The notes beneath the pieces are model-generated. The model worked only from the letters and a program-made list of their open reading frames with translations. It searched no databases and was not told the DNA's origin. This document shows, one piece after another, positions 55,025-64,000 of a stretch of DNA of 64,000 bases. The stretch lies in assembly GCA_002778215.1 (NCBI GenBank), contig PCDM01000024.1, forward strand, positions 12,501-76,500, given 5' to 3'. Every line of letters begins with the position of its first letter. Position 1 is the first letter of the stretch. Origin of the DNA: Esteya vermicola (lineage: Eukaryota; Ascomycota; Sordariomycetes; Ophiostomatales; Ophiostomataceae). The position numbers and the translations under genes were made by a program.

Positions 55025-56010
55025 CTACTCCTTCTTGGCAGGAGGCGCGCCACCTGTCGTGGGAAAGCCCATGACGATCTTGAAATAGTCCTGCCCATCG
55101 TTAGCCATGGGCCATCCCAGAGGAAAACAGAGAGATGAGAGATGAGAGACGAAAGACGAGAGACAAGAGACAAGAGGCCTACATAAATCATCCACTGCAG
55201 TCCTGTCAAGGTGCCAATCATGACGATGCGCACAGGAAGACCGTTCCACAGGCCCCGGAAACCAATGTCGCCGTAGATGCGAGACACGGCGCCGCCAAAT
55301 GGCTCGCCGGGCTGCCGGGACGCATTCAGCTTGCTGACGAGGACGTCGGCCGGGTGCGAGATGAGCGCGCACAGGATGCCGGCCAGATAGCCGCCGGCAA
55401 AGGAGACGCCCGTCTGCGCTGTCTTGCTGTAGTCGCTCTTGGAGCCCGGCAGCCCCTCGTATATCATCTCGACAATCGTCTCAAACGAGGCAAACTTCAT
55501 CATCGTGTACGGAATCTGCCGGCCCCAGAGCGGGTACAGGCCCTTGTACAGCCCAGCCACGCCCTCGTTCGAGGCCGCAATCTTGCGGATGCCGTCAAAC
55601 GACCCCCGGAAGGGCGCCTCGGCCAGACTGCGGCTGCCCTGCATCCGCACCTTGACGGCCTCAAACGGACAGAGCGCAATGTCTGCCAAAAACTCGGCCG
55701 ACGCCGACGCCGCCAAGTACACGCTCGTCTTGTACTGCTGCGCATTCTCGGGACCCACCACGTCCGAGTACGTCTTCTTAAAATACTCGTACCAGCCGTA
55801 CTTGAACGCGCCCTGGGCCGAGTAGCCCATAAGCGTCGGGCCCCAGCCCGTAAAGATGCCACGCACACCTTCTGTCCGGTAAATGTGCGACCACGCCTGC
55901 GTGTTGCTCTTGTACAGACTCGCGTCTACTTGGCGCCGCGTCTTGACCAGATCGAGAGGCGTCATGGCCGTATGTGTGAGGCCCTGTCGGTGTCAGTCAG
56001 TCATTCTGTC

Positions 56011-56052
<42 letters not shown>

Positions 56053-56328
56053 TACACACGCCATCAGTCCGCCAAAGGTACAGGCCGCATAGTACTCGGC
56101 CGAGTACAGCTTCAGGCCGCCCGTCTGGCCCCCTCCACCAGCAGCCTTTTCAAACTCTTTGCTGGCCTCGGCACTCAGCTTCTGGGCCTTGCTCTTGGCA
56201 TCGTCCACAATCGAGTAGGCGACACACAGCTCGGGTCGGATGGCGCCATGAGACCGGGATGTGGACGAAGAAGATGCGGTCCCGAAATTCTGTTGCAGGA
56301 TATCCTGCCGCGGATAGAAAAAGACCAT
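55025..56328 (-). CDS. MIR1: Mitochondrial phosphate carrier
   Basis: Exons 56328-56056, 55983-55183 and 55090-55025 join in frame to 379 residues; both introns fall between codons. Three mitochondrial-carrier repeats are each marked by the Px[D/E]xx[K/R] signature or its variant: PLDLVKTRRQ, PFEAVKVRMQ and PADVLVSKLN. The GWGPTLMGYSAQGAFKYGWYEYFK stretch and SAEFLADIALCPFEAVKVR are typical of the phosphate carrier rather than other carriers. It imports phosphate with protons across the inner membrane for ATP synthesis. The first 80 residues are an extended N-terminal region before the first helix. Intron 1 is mostly a (GA)n/(CT)n microsatellite (56012-56049). Confidence 0.93.
56012..56049. 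repeat. (CT)n microsatellite in MIR1 intron 1
   Basis: About 19 CT units read on the plus strand, so GA on the transcribed sense strand, directly after the GTAAGT donor. Confidence 0.9.
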
Positions 56329-57491
56329 GGTGGCTGAGAAAGAGGAAAGAGAGTTGGCTGGCAGAAGAATAAAAAAAAACCTAAAAATAAACTGCTGATC
56401 AAAGTCGCGATCCGGTCAGACTGAGTGTCTTCGGCTCTGCTAACGTCTTCCTCGGCGGCAAGCGGGTAAACAGGGCTCCTCCTGATCCGGGAGTTTTCGG
56501 GAGGCAAGCAGCTTACCCAGGTGTCAAGCAGCCAATGGCAGGAGAGGAGGCGTCTGTACTGCGCAAGGTACAGGACAGGAGATCCTATGTAGACAGGCAG
56601 GGCAGACAGATGGACGAGAGATACCAGACGTGTTGTCGGATATACAAAAAAGAGAAGATTCCAAAAGCGGTCCAGGAAACCCCGGAGATTAGGTTCTATA
56701 CTCCGGCCGGTTTCTCTCGTCAAGGTCCCAGTGTACATACGAGTAGTACCACAAAATGTGCCAGACAGTCAGCAGAGACGGTTGTCAGCCACTGATTCGC
56801 TCAGGCATGCTAGTACGACTATACTATGCCAATGCATAGTTTCGCATCCATTCGTTTGCCGTCTGCCTATACTCGTATAGCACATCCGGAGTCGTCTCTC
56901 TCCATCTCCCAATACAAGCAGAAGCTCTTTCTTTGCTTGGAAATCTTGCTTTTTAGGAAACGGGGAAATAGAGAGAACAGACGTGGAACCCTAGGTAAAG
57001 GCGACACTCGGAAATTGAGAGGTACTGTCGAGATGCGTCATGATCTTCAGTAGATGGGAATAAACGTGTCCACCAACGTCATTATTAGAATAGATTTAGC
57101 GGACGAAGGAGCCCCACAAGGAACAGTAATATTATTACGGAGTACTCGTAATACCTGCGCATTCCGTAGAGATGCATGACTAATCTACTCCAAGATACAT
57201 ACATAGTAGTAGCTACCAGCTTATGATGAACTCTTTTCTCCTCATTCACACAGCCAGAAAAGGTCGAGGTTGATGTGCAAATAAAAGCTGGATTTAAATT
57301 GAGAAAAAAGGTATACAGGACGACTTTCTTGTCCTAGGACGTCATCGACAAAGACGCCAGAATGGCACGTGATCGTCGTGAAATTTTACAGTACTACTAG
57401 TTAGTATACGAAAAACAGAGGGGTCAGTCATATTCTTTTTAAGAGACTGCTGAATGCAAAAGTCGTGAAAGGAGCAAGATCAACAATCACC
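56329..57491. other. Intergenic, divergent promoters
   Basis: Between MIR1 (-) and the CBS gene (+). It contains GTAC-type motifs near 57135-57155 and a CACGTGATC E-box at 57365-57373, about 120 bp upstream of the CBS start. No gene seen. Confidence 0.55.
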
Positions 57492-57547
57492 ATGGCCGAC
57501 GTTGCGACTGCACCTTTTGTTTCCAAGTGGGCTGACCGGTATCGAGG

Positions 57548-57579
<32 letters not shown>

Positions 57580-58031
57580 TTCTGCTAACTCTCCAGGCCA
57601 CCGTGGAAGACCTCGATCCTCCAGCAGCGCTTTCACTGACACCCAACGACACAGTTGCAGAGGCACTTGCAGCGGCGTTTGAGCGAGACTTTACCCACCT
57701 GACGGTGGTGGACGGAACGACACGAGCGCTGCTGGGGTATGTGTCGCAACCGCAGCTGCAGCGGATGCTCTCGGCGGGACAGGTGGCGCCCGACGACAAG
57801 CTGGGCAGCAGCACGGCGCTGACTCGGTTCGGCTTCCGGCGACAAGGCCGGGCCTTCCGAGTCATTTCCATGCAGACGCCGCTCGAGCAGCTCGAGGCTT
57901 TTTTCGCTGGCGCCATGACACGCGGCGAGCCGCAGTCGTTTGCCGTCATTACCGACGAGCGCCGCCGCTTTGTCCTCGGCGTGGCCACTGCCGCGGACCT
58001 CGAAGAGTTTGCCAAGAGGCGGCCAGCCTGA
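57492..58031 (+). CDS. CBS-domain-pair protein
   Basis: Exons 57492-57548 and 57597-58031 join in frame to 163 residues. After a short N-terminus (MADVATAPFVSKWADRYRG) there are two CBS motifs: SLTPNDTVAEALAAAFERDFTHLTVVDGTTRALLGYVSQPQL (about 31-72) and VISMQTPLEQLEAFFAGAMTRGEPQSFAVITDERRRFVLGVATAADLEEFA (about 107-158). A stand-alone CBS pair usually binds adenosyl nucleotides and regulates a partner, but no target is indicated here. The 48-nt intron is mostly CT repeat and a multiple of three with no stop, so intron retention would simply add 16 residues. Confidence 0.85.
57556..57580. repeat. (CT)n microsatellite in the CBS gene intron
   Basis: Roughly twelve CT units lie between the GTATGT donor and the ctccag acceptor of a 48-bp intron. 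Confidence 0.85.
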
Positions 58032-58442
58032 ACCAATGCTCGGAAAGAGGACAGGGGAGGAGGACAGGCACAGCATTCAACACTGGCGTTTCTGGGGGGA
58101 GGGCTGGGTGAGGGCGCGCGGGGGGGGAGGGGACATACAGGACCAAGGAATTTTCAACATTGGGGCTCAACCAAGGAATAGAAGAGATGTGTGGAGGATT
58201 GGGGAGAATCGTTTCCAGCTCTTTGACCTCGTCAAAGAAACTGGCTTCTTAATATCAGATTTAGCATGTTTTTTCGGTGTTTTTTTTCTACATTGTTTTG
58301 GATTAGTTCATCATGTACTCGATCTTCTAGATAATAGCCCACATATACAACCCCAGTCCATGGCATCGATGATGTCTCCCCATGCGTACAGAGAAAGCCC
58401 TGCCCGTCCTGCCCGTTGTAGCCCGCTCCCTCGCTTCCTCGC
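58032..58442. other. Convergent 3' spacer
   Basis: Lies between the CBS gene (+) and the lipocalin-like gene (-). It is G-rich near 58095-58135 and T-rich near 58268-58290. No gene seen. Confidence 0.55.
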
Positions 58443-59157
58443 CTAGTAGCTGAGACCGTCATCCTCGTCGGCCTTTTCCCGCTCCCCGACAAAGTCGTAC
58501 ACGAGCTGCACCGCCACCCGCTCTTTGCCCTTGGTCACCACCACGTTGCGCACATAGTGCCGCTTTCCGTCCTTGGCCAGCGTCTGGAAACCCCAGACCT
58601 GTGTGGCCACCCAGCCGCCGCTCTTGTCCTTGTTGACGACGTGGCTGACAATCAGATCGTCGTCTCCGACAAATCCCTGCCCCAGGTACTCGTCGCTAAA
58701 CTCGCGCACAGCGGCAGCGGCAGCCCCCGGACCCCGGACCCACAAGGTGCGTCCCTCGACAGAGCCAAAGAGCCAGTCGGCGTGCGAGCGCGCGCGGTTG
58801 TCGACGCAGCGCTTCTCGGCGGTGCCCTTGATGCCGCCCGTCAGGGTCTGGTCAATGTTGATGTGAATCACTTTTTCCGAGGGGTCAATGGTCTCGGTGC
58901 CATCGACGAGCGATTCCGTCGCCGGCGGCGCCTCATACTCGGAAATGGCGAGAGTCACCGTAGCGGCGTTGATGGCCTTGCGGGTCAGGAAGCCAATGCC
59001 CTGCAGGGCAAGGACGGACTCGAATGGCCCCGACAGAGTTTTGTTCTAGGAGAGAGTCAGGTGTGGCCAAAGGAAGCAAAAGGTGGGCACGCAGAAAACC
59101 CACCATCTGCCACTTGCCATTGAGGTTGTGGATCGTCTTGTCTTCGGGGGCGGCCAT
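58443..59157 (-). CDS. Lipocalin/fatty-acid-binding-like cytosolic protein
   Basis: Exons 59157-59104 and 59045-58443 join in frame to 218 residues across a 58-bp intron (GTGGGT donor). The protein begins MAAPEDKTIHNLNGKWQMNKTLSG, with the G-x-W motif of the lipocalin-like beta-barrel fold. It continues LQGIGFLTRKAINAATVTLAISEY, VIHINIDQTLTGGIKGTAEKR, DWLFGSVEGRTLWV, WVATQVWGF and RHYVRNVVVTKGKERVAVQLVYDF, an alternating strand pattern. There is no signal peptide. This family is widespread in ascomycetes as an uncharacterised lipocalin-like protein; the ligand is unknown. Its promoter faces the intergenic region before the SDR gene. Confidence 0.8.
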
Positions 59158-60105
59158 TGTGAAGGAGAGAACTTGTCGGATCGGATAGAAAAAGAAAAAA
59201 AGAAAAAAAGAAAAAATGCACGGGGCGAGGGGCGTAGAATCTGGGAGCAGCAAATGGCGGTGGGTTGGACACTGGAATTGGACAATGCCGGAAGAAGAAA
59301 GTCTCTGTCTTGTCAGGCTCGGGTTAGGTGCAAAAGCGTAGGAAGGAGGAAAGAGAAAAGAAAAAGAAAAGAAAAAGCAGGAAAACCAAGTTGGAAATAG
59401 CTGCCGCAGTATTAAATATGGAAGGGACGATCTTGGACTGTGCGTTGTTGGCCGTTGGTTGTTGGTCCTTGGATCGATGGGCCATATGAGCGATTGAGCC
59501 GAGGACAGCTTTGCATGTGGATGCGTTTTACCTGTGCTCGGAGCAGGGAAGCGAATCACATGCACCAAGACAAAGCTCGTCAGGAAAGCTTAGCTCCCCC
59601 AACTGCTCTACCCCTCATTTGGCGATTAGACTTTCACACGAATCCTGCAGGCTTTTGGCTAAAACATGGATATCACTGGTTGAGCTAACGCGGCAGCAGA
59701 AAAAGAAAAGAAAACGAGACGAAAATGAAAAAAAAAAAGAAAAGAAAAGGAAAAAAGAAAAGAAATAGAAGAAAAAAGCCCACCAAAATTAACGAGAACT
59801 AGATTAAGAGGCAAGATTGAACCAGGATATCCTATAAATACACCGCTCCTATATGCAAACCGACGACCAAAACTATGTAATTAGATAGAAAAAGGGGAAA
59901 AAAAAGGTACCTGCATAAAGGGGAACGAGGACGAGCTCTTCCCCGCTTTCCCCAACACCAGCAAAAGCTACATGAAGTCGGATGCTATAATAGTCCACCG
60001 TCAAGGAACTCCCAATGACCATGAAATGGGAGAGGGCCGAGATGCACGCCGGAAAAGAATTTAAAAAAGGAGAGAAAAGAACAATGGATAGCGAGAGAAT
60101 ATGGC
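59158..60105. other. Intergenic
   Basis: Purine-rich tracts at 59190-59215, 59345-59390 and 59695-59770 (A-rich with G), and a short AT-rich segment. It separates the lipocalin-like and SDR-like genes, both on the minus strand. No gene seen. Confidence 0.55.
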
Positions 60106-61472
60106 TTACGGCCACCAGTTCATCCTCTTATAGCTCTCAATGACCTCCTCCACCAGTTCCTGTGTGATCCGGGGCTTCGTGTACTCAAAGCCGACGACTT
60201 TTTCCAGCCGGCTGCCGTCCATGCTGAGATCAGTGTCTTTGAGCAGCTCCTTCTCCATAAACGGAGTCAGCGGTCCAGGGCGTGTGATGCCAGCATCGGC
60301 TAGCAGGTCAGCCCACGGACCCAGCAGCTCGTCGTTCACGTCCTCGACCACGCTGTCCATGTTGAGGCGCGCAAAGGTGCTAATCAGCTGGCCTTGGAAG
60401 CCAGTCTCGATGCCAAAGATTTGGCCAATGATCCCGGCCACGGTGCCTTGGGTCGTTGTGCCCTTGTCCACGACGTTGAAGACGGGGACGGCGTTGCCCA
60501 TGGCCTTGGCGTCCCAGCTGGTGTGCCCCCCCTTCTCGGCATACCAGTCGGTAATGGCCCAGAGCGACCGCGTCACGTCGTCAATGTGTACCGTGTTGGT
60601 GCGCAAGTCCTTTGTCCACAACCATTTCATTTCGTCCTCCAACGCCTTGTACACGCGCGCCATGCACAGGGCCGTCGCCACCCATTGCGACGCATAGGGA
60701 CCATAGACGTGGGCGAGGCGGACAATGATGAGGTTCAGCCTGTGCAATGTCAGCAGACGGGCAGAGAGCGGAGATAATTTTTGGGAAAAAAAAATAGGGA
60801 AAAGAAACCAAAGACAGGGGGGGAACTGACCCCTCGATTTTAGCTAGTTCTTCCTCTGCCTGCAGCTTAAAGACGGCAATGCGGCTCCACGGCTTGAGCT
60901 TGTCCGACTCTTCGCTGGCCTTGGAATCGGGCTTGTACACCATGCCAGTGCTCAATTCGACAAAGGCCTTGACACCGCGCTTGGCAGCCTCCCGCCCGAC
61001 GGCTAGCGACAGACCTAATGACCGTAGCCGGTATACTTCGTCGTCTTGTGAGTAGCGTGTCTCGCCTCCGCAGTTGAAAACATAGTCCCATTGCTTGTCG
61101 TCTGGCCGGTCAAATATCCGTGCCATGGATTCTAGAACAAGTTAGTGGTGCTGGGGGGCAACGAGAGCAGGAGGAAGCAGGCGAAAGGCACGGAGGCCAA
61201 GGAGACAGATCAGGAAAAGGGAAGGGTGTCAAAAAAAGAAAGGAAAGGGATGAGAAGAGAGGGGACTCACGATCTCTGCTGGCATCGGCCTGCATAAAGT
61301 TGTCGCCGGAGCAGGCAGCTTCAAATTCGGGGGCAAGCCATGCCAGCTGGGGAAGGATCTTGTCGACGACGCGGATGGAGGAGGCGAGGTCGTTATCGTG
61401 TATGTAGCGAGCGAGAAAGCGGCCAATGTAGCCCAAGCCGCCGATAATCAGGACAGACGGTTTCTCAGCCAT
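60106..61472 (-). CDS. SDR-type NAD(P)-binding epimerase/dehydratase-like protein
   Basis: Exons 61472-61271, 61131-60831 and 60739-60106 join in frame to 378 residues; introns are 139 and 91 bp. The N-terminal Rossmann motif is VLIIGGLGYIGRFLARYI (GxxGxxG). VFNCGGETRYSQ and FVELSTGMVYKPDSK follow as in extended SDRs (the strand-5 Ser), and later IIVRLAHVYGPYASQW resembles the substrate-side block of epimerases. At the place of the catalytic YxxxK the sequence reads RIAVFK, so the Tyr is replaced although the Lys is kept. A sugar-nucleotide or redox substrate is possible but not indicated. It ends KRMNWWP. This is a well-conserved fungal family of unknown role, as far as I recognise it. Confidence 0.82.
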
Positions 61473-64000
61473 GGCTCAGACTCTGGAGAAGAAAAGAAGG
61501 AGGAGATTGGCCGTGACGGCGAGAGGGAGTGCCGGGTAAAAGTGGAAGCAGCAAAATTTGCGTGGTTATTTTGAGCCTTGTCGCACTTCCTAGTTGTCCT
61601 TGTTCTCAACCCCCCCAATTTTCTCCTGGAAAAGGGGGCAAATGGTGCGTGCCGCGCCTGTTGTCGAAGAAGCGGGGATATCGTGTCTTGGCCTGCTCGC
61701 GATCGAACCTCTGGATGATCAGTGTGCTCTCAAAGCCACTGGTAAGAGGGGTAATGGGGTCTAGAGGCACGGAGGCGGGCGAATGAGACGTCGCAGAGAA
61801 GGAATGACAGGTTTGAAGTGGCAGAGATGGGGAAATCGGGAGGGGGGGTGAAGGAATGCGGATTTGGGAGGGCAGAGGGTTCGAGCCCGACTGCTAAAAA
61901 GTTGTGCGTAGAGAGGAGGTGAAGAAGTAGAGGAGGGAGAGGAGGGAGACGCAGGCTGGGAAAGCAGGGGGGGATAAGCGTTGGGAAGAGACGGGGCAGA
62001 CGGCTCGAGACGGCTCGAGAAGCAGGTTTGATGAGAAGGGGAAGATGGAGAGAAAGACAGAAAGAGTGAGAGAGAGAGAGAGAGAGAAAAAAGGAAAATC
62101 AAGCGCGCAAAAATGGGGTTATAAAGTACTCGTACAATAAAAAAGGAACAGCGCAAAGCAGCCAAAGCAACGTAAAATGTTTGCATTTGGGGGGGTGATT
62201 GAGCGAGGAAGACAGAGGGGGTGCAAGTATAAAAAAGGTTAAAAAAAATAAGGAGGGAGTGGAGAGGAAAGGGGAACGTGCGAGAGTGAGAGACGAAGAA
62301 AAGACAAGGGCAAACAACGTCTTGTTGACTGTCTGCTGGCGGTCAAGTTGGCAGGCGTGTTGGCGTTGCTGTGTGCTGTTCTTTCACTCGTCTCGTCCAG
62401 CTGCCCAGTCGTCCAGTTCAGCCGTTGTGATGCCGGGTGTACCCGTTTTGGTGTGCGGTTCCTCGGGCGAGTAGACGTAGAGTACGTGGACAATATTACT
62501 CTGTATGTGCGAGGCCTTCCTAAGAAAGTATGGAGCAGGTGCTACCGTGAGCAAATGACCTGCACGAGGAGTCGCACTGGTTTGACTGCAGGGGACGAGA
62601 TGGCCAGAAGAGAGAGAGAAGAGCAAAATACAAAAATACAAAAGAAAAAAAAAAGAAAAAAAAATCCGAATTGGGGGTAATACTCGTAACTAATACATTA
62701 TAAATGGATATAATTATTAAGTGGCCGCCAGGAACAGGGAAAGAACGACAGGGACGTCGGACAAGACAGGAACAGCAGGAGCAGGCAGCCGGTCTGTGCC
62801 TAAAAAAGACAGCCGTCGCACCTGCTGCAATTTAGACCAACTTGGTATAGAGTACATTACCTGCACAAGAACGTACATACTACAACTACGTATAATATAC
62901 GAGTACTACTACTCGTCCTTCGTATACGCAGTACGAGTATTACTGCGTCCTCATACGAGACTCGTCCTGCACTTGCAAGGATCAAGGCTAGTTATATAAC
63001 GGACGGGCTCTACTTTGCTGGCGCAGGGCGCGAACTCGTTGGCTCCGGAGGTGGAGACTGGGGGCGCTTTTATGCGATAATGTTCGGAGGAAGAATCAAA
63101 AGAGGACGGCCAGGAGGGTCAGGAGCCAGGAGGCCAGAGAAGAAAGGAAGAAAAAAAAGGTTTCAATACAGGTCTGTGCCAAAAAGTATAGAATACTCGT
63201 ACTTCAAGGCTCGCTCCTGCCTCTTCTGCTTGTACTCATACATACAGAGTACGCACAGTACGTCTTGCACCTCCCCCGCTTTCGCTCTTTCCTCATCTCT
63301 CTCGTCCTTGTGACCTGGCGCAAGAACCGGACACTTTGGGCAAGAGCTTGCGCGCGCCGTGGAGCCGCCCGCTAGCTACTCCGTAGCTAGCATAGCGAGA
63401 TCGCGTATTTAGTTTGGTTGTTAGCGCTAGATACTACTGTAATTTTGGCCTTTTTATCAGCTAGACTACCACCTGAAGATGTCATACCAGAGTCTGCATT
63501 TCCTACTCGTAGGTGCTTCCCCTCTTCTCCTATCCGCAGCCTGCCGGAATGGAGTGTTTTCTTCTTCTTCTTCTTTTTCTTCCTCCTTTCTTTCTTTTTC
63601 TGTTTTTCCTCCATCTTTCCTCATCCGAGTCTGTTCGTCTGGTGTTTCTGGTAGCGAAATAGAATAGTGTAAGTGGTTGCACTACTTCATCGAGTGACAA
63701 AGCAAGGTCGTGGGAAAAGGACATGACTACGAGTATAGGTGTAACCTGCCAGTGGCTCTTGTTCCTCCTCTCCCTCTTGTGCAGCTCTGGCTCGGAATGC
63801 TCCGAGCGTGGACTCGTACGAGTACGCAAGGAGCGAGACGGATCGGCCACCAAATTACTTGTTCCTTCTAGAAAGCTTCTCTACATTCCTGGTGGTGCAC
63901 GAATAGTGCAGAGCTTATGCTGCCGAGCACAAACAATGGTGTCTCAAGAGTGGAATATTGCCGGCCAGTATACATAGTACTGTAGTACTCGGTATGCTCG
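61473..64000. other. Right-hand gene-free region
   Basis: About 2.5 kb with no supported gene. Contents: strongly purine-rich DNA at 61800-62090 with a (GA)n run at 62066-62087, A-rich tracts at 62230-62255 and 62640-62665, and GTAC-type palindromes at 62685, 62890-62945, 63190-63260, 63810-63830 and 63965-63995. A CT-rich run lies at 63560-63615. Open frames are all short and low-complexity. The upstream promoter of the SDR gene is in the first few hundred bases. Confidence 0.6.

Noticed and set aside
55135..56337. 400-codon plus-strand frame opposite the phosphate carrier
   Set aside because: Antisense shadow; the carrier signatures are on the minus strand.
58557..59123. 188-codon plus-strand frame opposite the lipocalin-like gene
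   Set aside because: Antisense shadow with no motif.
1..64000. tRNA or rRNA genes
   Set aside because: I looked for A/B-box and acceptor-stem patterns and for rRNA core sequences and recognised none; a covariance-model scan would be decisive.

Overview
The window is nuclear DNA of a filamentous ascomycete (Pezizomycotina, probably Sordariomycetes, although the sequence alone does not fix the order). The evidence is short GT-AG introns (about 48-141 bp) with CTNAC-type branch points, and typical fungal genes: CreB, Atg22, a 2,410-residue adenylate cyclase with RA/LRR/PP2C-like/cyclase domains, Rtc4, a UstYa-like DUF3328 protein, GT90 and a BAH-PHD protein. No rRNA, tRNA or CRISPR array was recognised. 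For multi-exon genes the exons given here were chosen by reading splice sites and checking that the joined lengths stay in frame.

Left accessory end (1-10.6 kb): a GC-rich block of nested tandem repeats (1-1.7 kb) is followed by a stack of LTR retrotransposons. A complete minus-strand Copia element with two apparently identical 254-bp LTRs sits inside an older Copia solo LTR of opposite orientation. That solo LTR also received an unrelated 417-bp solo LTR. Each insertion has its own 5-bp target duplication. A further solo LTR and an LTR fragment flank the nest, and a frameshifted HNH-nuclease relic follows.

Conserved gene-rich part (10.7-61.5 kb), in order: sugar porter (-), alkaline ceramidase (+, with one in-frame UAG where the family has Trp), GT90 glycosyltransferase (+) overlapping tail to tail with a glutaminyl-cyclase-like pseudoenzyme (-), UstYa-like protein (+), molybdopterin synthase small subunit (-), ribosomal protein eS28 (-) divergent from dynactin p50 (+), Rtc4 (+), adenylate cyclase (+), a PAR32-like GRGG-repeat protein (+), Atg22 (+), a BAH-PHD protein with a split PHD finger (+), ALG12 (-) divergent from Yos1 (+), CreB deubiquitinase (-), mitochondrial phosphate carrier (-), CBS-domain protein (+), a lipocalin-like protein (-) and an SDR/epimerase-like protein (-). 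Most are housekeeping genes that are not functionally linked. Themes that recur are signalling and carbon response (adenylate cyclase, CreB, sugar porter), secretory-pathway glycosylation and traffic (ALG12, Yos1, GT90), and vacuole/nutrient recycling (Atg22, PAR32-like).

The last 2.5 kb and several long intergenic stretches hold no gene I can support. They carry purine-rich low-complexity tracts and many copies of short GTAC-centred palindromes (TACGGAGTA, GAGTACTC, CTCGTACGAG types). The observation most worth following is the ceramidase UAG codon, which has the exact sequence context corrected by fungal A-to-I mRNA editing.
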